The position numbers were made by a program, and so were the translations under genes. DNA of 64,000 nucleotides from Hyphomicrobium_A sp044507625 (GTDB lineage Bacteria; Pseudomonadota; Alphaproteobacteria; Rhizobiales; Hyphomicrobiaceae), in the NCBI GenBank assembly GCA_044507625.1, contig JBIQJE010000005.1:62001-126000 (forward strand). Direction: 5' to 3'. Shown here piece after piece: positions 17,291 through 25,411 of the stretch. Positions within the stretch are counted from its first letter, which is position 1. Each line of letters opens with the position of its first letter. The notes under the pieces are model-generated. The model saw only the letters and a list, made by a program, of their open reading frames with translations, was not told the origin of the DNA and did no database searches.

Positions 17291-18834
17291 AGCGGAACAC
17301 CGGCCGCCATGAGCGCGCGCAGCGTGGCGGCGAGGCTTTCCTGCGGCGTGCCGGAGGCGTCGACTTCCACCCAGTCCATGTGGCCGAGATCGTAGCTCAG
17401 TTGCTCGCGCACCACGCGGCGATCGGCGTCGGACGCATCCCCGTGCCGGTGCTCGACGCGGGAAATGAGCGTTGTGGGCGGCGCGGTGAGCCACAGGCCG
17501 AGGAACTCGCAGCCGGTCTCGCGCGCGATGAGCTCTGCCGTCTCGCGCTCCTCCTGTTTGGCGAACACCGCATCGACGATGACCGCGTGCCCGGCGGAGA
17601 GCGCCCGGCGCGCCTTGTCCTCGACGATGCTGTAGACACGCTGCGCCGTCCCGACGCGGTAGTGCTGGCGGTCGAGACGCTGGGTTTCGGGGACGCCGAA
17701 GAGCCGCTTGCGCTCGACATCGCTGCGGATGTGCAGCGCGCCCGGCGCCGGCCCTATGTGCCCGGCCAACATCGCCGCGAGCGTCGACTTGCCGGTGCCC
17801 GAAAGCCCGCCGATGGCGATCATCAACGGTGCGGGCGGCGCAAGGTAGGTGCCCGCGAGGGACGCATAGCGCACGATATCGGCGAGCACGGCTTCCCGAT
17901 CCTCGTCGAGGAGTTGCCCGGTCCGCGCCATGGCGACGATGGCGCGCACGCCCGCACGGCAGGCGAGGAAGAGCGGCAAGCAGGCAAGGCCTTCGATTTC
18001 GCCGCCGATCGGCTCGAAGGCCAGATACGCGTTGAAGACTGCGTTCGCGATCGAGCGATCACCGCGCGCATCGAGATCCATCAGCAGGAACGCAAGGTCA
18101 TAAAGCACATCGATCGTGCCCAGCGCCTCGCTGAACTCCAGGGCATCGAAGGGAACAGGCTTGCCGTCGATCAGCACGATATTGCCGAGGTGAAGGTCGC
18201 CGTGGCAGCGCCGGACGCAGCCGGCATTTCCCCGCTCGGTGAGCTGCGCGCCGACGCGCTCGAACGCGGTGCGGATTGCAACGGCGGCATCGGGGTATTC
18301 GCGGGAAAGCGCGCCGGAAAGCTGATCGACGACGGGCGCCATGATCTGCGCGCCTTCACAGCTCTGCGCGATGGGGCTGTCCTGGTGATAGCGGGCGACC
18401 ATATCGGCGAGCGCCTTGCCGAGATCCTCGTGCAGGCACCCCCGCTCCTCGCGGTGGCTCAGCACGTCTTCCTGGGGGAAGCGGCGCATGTGCACCGCCC
18501 ATTCGACGACCTCTCCGTCTCCGCCTAGCTGCAGGCGGCCGTCATCGGCGCGCACGACCGGCACCAGCCCGAGATAGAGATCTGGCGCGTGGGGCCGGTT
18601 GAGCTCCATCTCGCGTTCGGCCGCGGCGTGGCGCGCTTCGAACGTCGAGAAATCGACGAAGGGCAAACGAACCCGCTTACGCAGCTTGTAGGCGTTATCG
18701 CCGGCGAGGAAGACGCGGGCGATGTGCGTTTCGACGACGTCGACGGTGTTGCCTCCGTGGGTCGCCGGATCGCTCAGGAGCGCGCAGACATCGCGCTCCT
18801 CCTCGTCGGCAAAGGTGAACACTGAATCGCCCAT
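17251..18834 (-). CDS. APH-like domain fused to P-loop (AAA) kinase domain
   Basis: 527 residues, two domains. The N-terminal ~330 residues resemble aminoglycoside phosphotransferase/choline kinase folds, with catalytic loop CHGDLHLGNIVLIDG (~210-224) and PFDALEF (~228-234). The C-terminal ~190 residues are a P-loop kinase, Walker A GGLSGTGKST at ~342-351, then an adenylylsulfate/gluconate-kinase-like HIRSDVERKRLFG and a DAVFAKQEERE segment. This COG0645/COG2187 fusion is widespread, with unknown substrate. The last ~12 residues (DHDRFGPYPSEA) are encoded by the palindromic repeat, so the original C-terminus was probably altered by it. Confidence 0.92.
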   Translation of the reverse strand: MGDSVFTFADEEERDVCALLSDPATHGGNTVDVVETHIARVFLAGDNAYKLRKRVRLPFVDFSTFEARHAAAEREMELNRPHAPDLYLGLVPVVRADDGRLQLGGDGEVVEWAVHMRRFPQEDVLSHREERGCLHEDLGKALADMVARYHQDSPIAQSCEGAQIMAPVVDQLSGALSREYPDAAVAIRTAFERVGAQLTERGNAGCVRRCHGDLHLGNIVLIDGKPVPFDALEFSEALGTIDVLYDLAFLLMDLDARGDRSIANAVFNAYLAFEPIGGEIEGLACLPLFLACRAGVRAIVAMARTGQLLDEDREAVLADIVRYASLAGTYLAPPAPLMIAIGGLSGTGKSTLAAMLAGHIGPAPGALHIRSDVERKRLFGVPETQRLDRQHYRVGTAQRVYSIVEDKARRALSAGHAVIVDAVFAKQEERETAELIARETGCEFLGLWLTAPPTTLISRVEHRHGDASDADRRVVREQLSYDLGHMDWVEVDASGTPQESLAATLRALMAAGVPLDHDRFGPYPSEA

Positions 18835-18968
18835 CTGCTCACCTCGACATGGCGGAATTCAACGGCGGGTGCGCTGCGCGCGTTGCGGGCATAGACGGCA
18901 AGTCCGGTCGCGGCCGGAGAAGCGCTGCAACCGGCCTGCACATCATCATAGCACGCGAGGGGAGTGCC

Positions 18969-21341
18969 TCAGCTATCGCCGCGGCGCGAGAACTCGGTTT
19001 GCCCGCCGGTGCCTAGAATGCGGGCCTGCTCGATCCAGCTTTCACGCTCGATGCGGCCCTTGAAGTCGAGAAGGTTGCTGATGCGCTCGACGTCAGCGCT
19101 CGTCCAATGGGCGATCTGCTCATAGTAGCAGATGCCGAGCTGGTTGAGCTTCTTCTCGATCAGCACACCGATGCCGCGAATGCGCTTCAGGTCATCGAAC
19201 TTGCCGTCGTGACGCAACGGGGCTCCCACCGCGTTCGTGCCGAGGAGCGCCTCGGAGCGAACCGAGCGCAGCGGATTGATGTCCGACGCCGCTGTCGACG
19301 CGCCAACATGCTGCTGGACGGACGGCGCCGGAGCTGTTTCAGCCGGTGCCTCTGAGACCGGCGTGGCGGCAGCGGCGGACGGTGCTTCGGGTGCGGCCGG
19401 AGCTGCGGCGGCCTCCGCGGGCGTGTCGGCGGCTGGGGCCGCGCTTTGCTCCGGTCCGGGCTCCGTTCCGGACTCCGGCCCGGCTGCAGGGGCGACAGCG
19501 GTCCGGCGCGCGTAATAGGTCTCGCCGCCGGTCGCGAGCACGTGCGCCTGCCCGAGCCAGTTCTCCTCTGCGATGCGGTTGCCAAGGCCGAGCTGCTTCG
19601 CGACGGTTTCAACGTCCGTGGCGTTGAGGCTCGCCAGATCCGCAAAATGGCGGATGCCCTGCTCGTTGAGATAACGCTGGGTCTCGGCATCGATACCGCG
19701 GACGCGCGTGAGATCGTCGCTCGGTCCGCGTGGCGCGCCAGTGCGCGGCAGCGTTCCTGGCTCGGCGGGCGGTGCCGCAGTCGGTGCCGGCGCCGAGGCA
19801 ACGGCCGCCTCCGGGGTAGCGTGGTCCGGCACGGGCACGCCGCTGTCGACGCGGCGGGAGTAATAGGTCTCCCCGCCCGTGGCGAGGATATGCGCCTGGC
19901 CCTGCCAGTTCTGCGCCTCGATGCGGCCGATGGCGAGGCCGTGACGGGCTTCGAGCTCCTCCACGTCGGCGCGGGTGAGCGTTGCAAGGTCGTGGAAGCG
20001 CCAGATGCCATCCTTCTTCAACCGGTCGCGGAGGCCAGCGTCGATACCGCGGATGCGGGTGAAGTCGTCGCCGAGATCTTCCGGCGCAGCAGCGACCGCC
20101 ACGGGTCCGCCAGTAATCGCTTGCACCAAAGCGGCTGCGGCCGCCATGGGAGCCGGCGGCGTCTGCTCGGGCGCGGCGGCGGGCTCGGGTTCAGTTGCCG
20201 TTTCGCCGGGCAGCGCGATCGCTGGCGTCTCGGTCTCGGGCTCATCGTGCTCCGGAGCCGCGGGTAGCGTCCCTGCAGCGGCCACCGCGGCTACGGCGCG
20301 ATCCTGCAGCAGCGTATAGTAGGTGGTTTCGCCGGCGGCGAGCATGCGCGCCTGACCGATCCAGCTTTCGGCGACGTTGCGGTTGTCGAGGTCAAGCTGC
20401 TCGGACACGAACTGCACGTCCGTCGCGTTGAGCGAAGCCAGCTCATCGAAGCGCCGTATGCCCAGCGCGTTGAGGGCTGTTTCGATCTCGCCATCGATGC
20501 CGCGGACGCGCTGCAAGTTCTCGGCGGGCGCGTCGGAGGGCTGGCGCGGAAGCGTGCCGGCCGGGACGGGCTTTGCGGCTGGGGGCGCCGGGCGTGCGGG
20601 CGGGGGCACGGTGAAGGGCGGCACGGGGTCGCCGCGGTCGGCGCGCAATGCGTAGTAGGTCTGCTGGCCCGAGGCGAGGACGCGTGCCTGGCCGGCCCAG
20701 TTCTCCACGCCGATGTGCCCGGCGAGGCCGAGCTTTTTCTCGAGCGCAGCCCAGTCCATCACGTCGGCAAGATCGCTATAGCGATGGAAGCCGGCGTCGT
20801 TGAGCACATTCTGGAAGTGGGCGTTTATCGCGCGGATGCGCGTGAAGTCGTCGCTCGAAGCGGTAGCGGCCGGCACCGCGGCAGCGGCGACAGGGGCAAC
20901 CGGTGCGGGCGCCGCGACCGTCGGCGGCGCTGCGACGGCTGTCGGTGCGGACGCTGGCCTCGGCGCCTCGGCTACTTTGACGAAGGTGGGGCCGGTTTCC
21001 GGAGCGGGCGTCGCCGGAATGAAATCGCGATCGGCCTTCGCGCGCGCCGACGCTGCTGCCGCGGCCACAGCAACGGGCGCGACGGCGGCGGCAATTGAAG
21101 CGGGGGCTGTCTGGCCGCTGATGGCGCGTTCGAAGCGATCATCATCGGCAACGGCGCGGGGAGCGACTTCGATCTTCGGTTCGCCCGGGGCGGGCGTGTG
21201 CGGCGTGCTCGATACGAGGGGGGCCGAAATCTCGCGGGGGCGTCCGTAATAATATCGCCGCTTCAGGCCACAGGCGAAAACCGCCCCGCAAAAGAACGCC
21301 ACCGCCAAGAGCAGAGTCGCCTGCCAAAGCAGCTCCGTCAT
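18969..21341 (-). CDS. Membrane-anchored protein with five helix-hairpin-helix repeats
   Basis: 790 residues from ATG 21341 (MTELLWQATLLLAVAFFCGA). An N-terminal membrane helix (~4-26) is followed by a basic RRYYYGRPR and a long Ala/Pro-rich region with five ~70-residue copies of the same domain. Each copy runs [DN][DN][FL]xR[IV]R[GA]I... LxxxGI/F... DL/ELAxxxAxDVE... W[IL]GQA[RH][IMV]LAxGxxTYY. The HhH core resembles that of DUF4332 and NDUFV-like C-terminal extensions in Rhizobiales. Last gene of an operon with the 32-residue peptide and the OmpA/BON protein. Function unknown. Confidence 0.85.
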   Translation of the reverse strand: MTELLWQATLLLAVAFFCGAVFACGLKRRYYYGRPREISAPLVSSTPHTPAPGEPKIEVAPRAVADDDRFERAISGQTAPASIAAAVAPVAVAAAAASARAKADRDFIPATPAPETGPTFVKVAEAPRPASAPTAVAAPPTVAAPAPVAPVAAAAVPAATASSDDFTRIRAINAHFQNVLNDAGFHRYSDLADVMDWAALEKKLGLAGHIGVENWAGQARVLASGQQTYYALRADRGDPVPPFTVPPPARPAPPAAKPVPAGTLPRQPSDAPAENLQRVRGIDGEIETALNALGIRRFDELASLNATDVQFVSEQLDLDNRNVAESWIGQARMLAAGETTYYTLLQDRAVAAVAAAGTLPAAPEHDEPETETPAIALPGETATEPEPAAAPEQTPPAPMAAAAALVQAITGGPVAVAAAPEDLGDDFTRIRGIDAGLRDRLKKDGIWRFHDLATLTRADVEELEARHGLAIGRIEAQNWQGQAHILATGGETYYSRRVDSGVPVPDHATPEAAVASAPAPTAAPPAEPGTLPRTGAPRGPSDDLTRVRGIDAETQRYLNEQGIRHFADLASLNATDVETVAKQLGLGNRIAEENWLGQAHVLATGGETYYARRTAVAPAAGPESGTEPGPEQSAAPAADTPAEAAAAPAAPEAPSAAAATPVSEAPAETAPAPSVQQHVGASTAASDINPLRSVRSEALLGTNAVGAPLRHDGKFDDLKRIRGIGVLIEKKLNQLGICYYEQIAHWTSADVERISNLLDFKGRIERESWIEQARILGTGGQTEFSRRGDS

Positions 21342-21384
21342 AATTTCTACTCCCCCAACAAAATGCGCGCCGAAAACCCGCGCG

Positions 21385-21483
21385 CTACTCTTCCACCCTG
21401 GAACACGAAATCCACGCCACGACGAAGCCAACGGCAAACGCAGTGGCCATATACCAGCCGAGATTAGCGACGAGATAGTCCAT
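21385..21483 (-). CDS. 32-residue membrane peptide between OmpA and HhH genes
   Basis: ORF starting MDYLVANLGWYMATAFAVGF and ending AWISCSRVEE: one membrane helix followed by a Cys and a short charged tail. The ATG lies inside the end of the OmpA/BON gene (20-base overlap) and the stop is 43 bp before the HhH start. The layout resembles the first helix of HhH proteins in related bacteria, so it may be a partner subunit or a split-off N-terminus. Real expression is inferred from position and from its hydrophobic pattern only. Confidence 0.6.
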   Translation of the reverse strand: MDYLVANLGWYMATAFAVGFVVAWISCSRVEE

Positions 21484-23101
21484 TGTGCGTCCCCTGCTTT
21501 CGTACCGGCGCCGGCGGCCATGCGCGCGCCGCCACGTCAACCTCGATGCGGCGGTTCCTGGCGCGATTGGCCCGGGTCGTGTTCGGCGCCACTGGCCGTG
21601 TCTCGCCGTAGCCAACGGCGGCCAAGCGCCCCGCGTCAATGCCCTTATCGACCAAATAGGAAACAACAGTGCGTGCGCGGCGCTTGGAAAGCGCCAGATT
21701 TCGCCGTGCGATGCCGGTCGCGTCGGCATGGCCTGCGATCCGGAGGGCAGCGGTTGGACAGGCGTCCAGCGTCACGACGAGACGGTCGAGCAGCGCTTTT
21801 CCCGAGCGATCAAGCCGTGCATCGCCGCGCGCGAAGTGCACTTCGACCTGCTTTGCTGCGCTGCGGACATCCTCCGTGCAGGGCGCGTCCGGCCCCATGT
21901 TGCCCTGGGGTAACGCTGCCGTCTCAAAGCGCGGGGGCTGCTCTGCGTCAGTCTCGGGGGCGCCCGGCGAGGCGCTTGCCGCGGCGCTCGGTGGAGCATC
22001 GGGTGGGGTCGCCTGCAGGCCGTTTTCCAGCGACCGGGGGTTTAGCGGCGAAGCAACGTGCCTGCGCTCCGGCAGCGGGGCCATGGGCAGAGACGGCGCC
22101 TGCACGGCGGCGACAGCGGCAGGCAAATCATCCGTCGTCCGCGCATCCGGTGATGGCACGCCGTGCTGCGATTCCCCTACCGTCGCTACGGTTGGCGCCG
22201 TTGCTTGGGGCGAGGGAGCCGTCACGCTACGCGCTTCGCTGGCGGAGGTTTCTTGGCGCGACCCGCTTTCCCCCGTTGCGGACGATGGCTCCGCGGCGGC
22301 GATGGTCGTGGCGCTTTCGGCAGTCACTACGTGTTCGGGATTCAGTGCGCTTCCGGCGGCGGCGGAGGTCTGCGCAGGTCCGGTGGCTTCTTTGGGTCCA
22401 GCCGGGCCGTTCACAGGTGCGTGCGATTCCTCGGCTACCGTTACGTCTGCTTCCGGGGCTGCCGTTCCCTCCGCGGCCTTCTCCTCCAAAGCTGCCGGCA
22501 CGGGCGCGTCCGCGGTGGTCAGCGGCGTGACGCTCAGAGTGTCCGCTATCACATCGCCGGGCGCATCGTCATCGGGGCGAACAGGATCGGCCGCTGCCGT
22601 CTCCTTGAGAACCGCATGCGCCTCATGGCGCAAGGCGACCGCCACGCGTTCACCGGGAGCCGTAGCAACCGCGGCGACACTGCGCGGCCCGCCGTCGGCC
22701 AGCAGCGCATCCGGCGCACTGGCCGCAGCAACGGGAATTGGAACGAACTCTTCCAGCGGTCTCGACTTCGTCCTTATCGGCGACGGCTGAGGAAGCGGCG
22801 GTGGCGTTGTCACCATGTCCGACGCGGCGGCGCGCACATCGACGACGCGCACGCCCCAGACGCCGCGCACGAGGTCGGCGGCGACGTCGATATCTCTCTC
22901 GCTGCCGGCATGCCCGACAAGCAGGCCATCACGCCCGGAGAATGCGACGGACGCCCATTCATGGCCCGCGGCGGACAATGCGGCGGTGCTACGCTGCTCG
23001 AGGTCGTGCTCGATCGCATCCGACTTGCCATGGACGGCGAGCCAGCCCAGCATCGCAACCGGAATGAGCCCCCACAGCCACCGTGCCGGATGGCAACCCA
23101 T
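21464..23101 (-). CDS. OmpA family protein with N-terminal BON-like domain
   Basis: 545 residues from ATG 23101 (MGCHPARWLWGLIPVAMLGW), with AAGGGGG close upstream; a start at 23164 adds 21 residues. A membrane helix (~8-25) leads to a BON-like segment (IEHDLEQRSTAALSAAGHEW ... VRGVWGVRVVDVRAA, ~30-90), then ~300 residues of low-complexity linker. The C-terminal OmpA peptidoglycan-binding domain (~415-525) contains RIAGHADATGIARRNLALSKRRA and the end motif NRRIEVDV. It probably tethers the inner membrane to peptidoglycan. First gene of the operon with the 32-residue peptide and the HhH protein. Confidence 0.88.
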   Translation of the reverse strand: MGCHPARWLWGLIPVAMLGWLAVHGKSDAIEHDLEQRSTAALSAAGHEWASVAFSGRDGLLVGHAGSERDIDVAADLVRGVWGVRVVDVRAAASDMVTTPPPLPQPSPIRTKSRPLEEFVPIPVAAASAPDALLADGGPRSVAAVATAPGERVAVALRHEAHAVLKETAAADPVRPDDDAPGDVIADTLSVTPLTTADAPVPAALEEKAAEGTAAPEADVTVAEESHAPVNGPAGPKEATGPAQTSAAAGSALNPEHVVTAESATTIAAAEPSSATGESGSRQETSASEARSVTAPSPQATAPTVATVGESQHGVPSPDARTTDDLPAAVAAVQAPSLPMAPLPERRHVASPLNPRSLENGLQATPPDAPPSAAASASPGAPETDAEQPPRFETAALPQGNMGPDAPCTEDVRSAAKQVEVHFARGDARLDRSGKALLDRLVVTLDACPTAALRIAGHADATGIARRNLALSKRRARTVVSYLVDKGIDAGRLAAVGYGETRPVAPNTTRANRARNRRIEVDVAARAWPPAPVRKQGTHNGLSRR

Positions 23102-23310
23102 GAACCCCCTTGTGCCTCCGCATTCGGCGCAGCCGACGAAGCGTTCGCGAGGTTCGGCGCCCATCGGCTCCGTATCGCTCGCAGCGTGAGGCGAGCTTCG
23201 GCAAGCGCCGCGGCGCTCGCCCCCGCGCCGCGGGAACTATAGCCAAGGCAGCGTGCCTTTCCAAGCGCAGGGCGCGCCTCAGATGACGTCCGATGCTGGA
23301 AAAAAGTGTT

Positions 23311-24672
23311 TCAGTGCTGCTGCTTGCGCAGCGGCACCGGGTCCGTCGACCGGCCCTGGCGCGCATCGGTCTCGGCGCGGAGGGGCTCCGCCGTTTCCCT
23401 GGCGGCGGGCGCCGTTTCGGCCTGGAACATCGCGCTACGGGCAAGCTCGGCTTCGCGCATGCGCAGATCCTCGTAGCGCTCGGCGATGTAGCCGCGCGTC
23501 AACGGCAGGGCATAGGCGCTGCGCGTGCACTGCACCTGGAACACGCCGACATTCTGATAGCGGAACGCGGTTTCGCAGCATGCGAGATAGAATTCCCACA
23601 TGCGGCAGAAGCGTTCGTCGTAGAGCGCCCGCGCCTCCTCGCGCCTCGCCATGAAGCGCTGACGCCAGTTGGCGAGGGTCTCGGCGTAGTGCATGCGCAG
23701 GCATTCGACATCGGTGACCAGAAGCCCGGCACGCTCGATGGCAGGAACGATCTCGGACAGCGCGGGAAGCTGGCCGCCGGGGAAGATGTATTTGTCGAGC
23801 CACGGGTTCGGATACCACGGACCATCCATGTGGCCGATGGTGTGCAGCACCATGACGCCGTCGGGCTTCAGGAGCTGGCGGCACTTGTTGAAGTACGTCG
23901 GATAGAAGCGCGGCCCGACATGCTCGAACATGCCGACCGACACGATGCGATCGAAAGTGCCTTCGGCCGCGCGATAATCCTGCAGGACGAAGCGCACGCT
24001 CTCCGACAGGTCCGCTTCCGCGGCGCGCTGGCGGGCGATCTCGAGCTGCTCGGTGGAGAGCGTTATGCCGAACACCTGGCGAGCCCCGCCGACGCGCTTG
24101 AGGTAAAGGCCGAGACCGCCCCATCCGCATCCGATGTCGAGCACGCGGCTATCGGGCTCGACCATCAGCTTGGCGGTGATGAGCCGTTTCTTGGCGAGCT
24201 GCGCTTCCTCGAGCGTGCAGTCGGGACGCTCGAAATAGGCGCAGCTATATTGCTTGTCGGCGTCGAGGAAGAGATCGTAGAGGCGGTGGTCGAGATCGTA
24301 ATGGTGGGCCACGTTGCGGCGCGCGCGCCATGGGTTGTTGCGGCTGGCGGCGCTGCGGGTGAGGAAGCGCAGCTTGCCGAGCATGCGCACGGGCCAAGAG
24401 CGCTGCCCGGTGTGGGCGTCGCGCAGAACGAGGGTGAGGAAATCATAGATGGAGCCGCGCTCGAGCACCACGCGGCCATCCATGTAAAGCTCGCCCAGCC
24501 GCAGCTCGGGGTTGAGTGCAAGGGAACGCTCCGCGCCGCGATCCATGAAGCGGATTCGCACCTCTTCGCCGGACCCATCGCCGTAGGTGTATTCACGGCC
24601 GCTCGCCGTGATGACGGTGAGCGATCCGCGCTTCACCAGCCTCGAGAATACCGTCGCAAGCACCTTTTCCAT
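23311..24672 (-). CDS. Cyclopropane-fatty-acyl-phospholipid synthase family methyltransferase
   Basis: 453 residues from ATG 24672 (MEKVLATVFSRLVKRGSLTV); a GTG at 24684 is possible, but GGTGGA 7 bases before the ATG favours this one. An N-terminal CFA-type domain (~1-110) is followed by the SAM-binding core VLDIGCGWGGLGLYLKR and the family blocks AHHYDLDHRLYDLFLDADKQYSCAYF and SVGMFEHVGPRFYPTYF. CFA synthases add a methylene to unsaturated acyl chains at the membrane. Paralogues in this group can also modify other lipids, so cyclopropane formation is inferred. The C-terminal tail is degenerate and Ala/Arg-rich. Confidence 0.92.
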   Translation of the reverse strand: MEKVLATVFSRLVKRGSLTVITASGREYTYGDGSGEEVRIRFMDRGAERSLALNPELRLGELYMDGRVVLERGSIYDFLTLVLRDAHTGQRSWPVRMLGKLRFLTRSAASRNNPWRARRNVAHHYDLDHRLYDLFLDADKQYSCAYFERPDCTLEEAQLAKKRLITAKLMVEPDSRVLDIGCGWGGLGLYLKRVGGARQVFGITLSTEQLEIARQRAAEADLSESVRFVLQDYRAAEGTFDRIVSVGMFEHVGPRFYPTYFNKCRQLLKPDGVMVLHTIGHMDGPWYPNPWLDKYIFPGGQLPALSEIVPAIERAGLLVTDVECLRMHYAETLANWRQRFMARREEARALYDERFCRMWEFYLACCETAFRYQNVGVFQVQCTRSAYALPLTRGYIAERYEDLRMREAELARSAMFQAETAPAARETAEPLRAETDARQGRSTDPVPLRKQQH

Positions 24673-25348
24673 GGGCAAGTCCACCGACGTACGCGGGTAG
24701 CCTAGCGCCCGGGCGGCGCCGAACGCAAGGCGCTGATACTCTCAAACGTAGGGAGATTGTCTTATGGGACAATAAATGCCCGCGCTTGCATTCGCGGGGC
24801 TCGCACCCGCCCATACGTTGCACGCGTTTGGCGCGGCGAAGGTTTATCGCGGCGATGCGGCGCGCGTTGCGGAATGGGTGACTTGCGTCAAGTGGATGCC
24901 GGAGAAGGGCGGATGGCGCCCTTCGGCGCCGCGGCTATTGCTTCGCGGTGGGCGGCACATATGCGCGCTCATCGCTTGGCGCGGCTTCTCTCGGGACGAC
25001 TTTTCCCGGCGCGACTTCGGGAACCAAAGAGGGCACGCATCCGTTGGAAAAAGTTTGCGGCTTTGCTTTGCCATCGGGCGACGAGGCTCGCGCTGAGCCT
25101 GCGCTGCCCCGTTGAGTTTCGTTTCTCTCCGATGCGAACAACGGACATGGCTCAAGAGCCCCGCGCTGCGCGTCACCCTTGCTCGATGCGCGTCACTCTT
25201 CTGCGATCTGCATCACAGCGGCGCTGCGCATAAGGCCACAACTGCGCGGCGAATAGCAGTGGCGCCTACCGCGAGCTTCGCTGCGTCGCAGACACGGCGA
25301 ACGATATCCCTCCCGCTGACCGTCCCGCCTGCTGGTCTGCCACGCCGC
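24673..25348. other. ~680-bp stretch without a convincing gene
   Basis: No ORF with convincing coding character. The best candidate, 24776-25096 on + (opening MPALAFAGLAPAHTLHAFGA), has no clear ribosome site or recognisable domain and its second half looks like chance reading of GC-rich DNA. No tRNA or repeat was seen. It probably contains the promoter for the CFA-like gene near 24740-24765. Confidence 0.4.
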
Positions 25349-25382
25349 AAAAACCAATCACGGGCCAAACGGCCCGTGATTG
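25349..25382 (-). terminator. Rho-independent terminator of the adhesin gene
   Basis: On the - strand: 11-bp stem AATCACGGGCC / GGCCCGTGATT with loop GTTT, followed by GGTTTTT, about 30 bp after the adhesin stop codon. Confidence 0.92.
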
Positions 25383-25411
25383 TTGTTGCGTTGGTTTTGC
25401 GTGCGGCAAGC

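Noticed and set aside
24776..25096. 106-codon ORF in the gap before the adhesin terminator
   Set aside because: No ribosome site, no recognised domain, and codon use resembles chance reading of GC-rich DNA.
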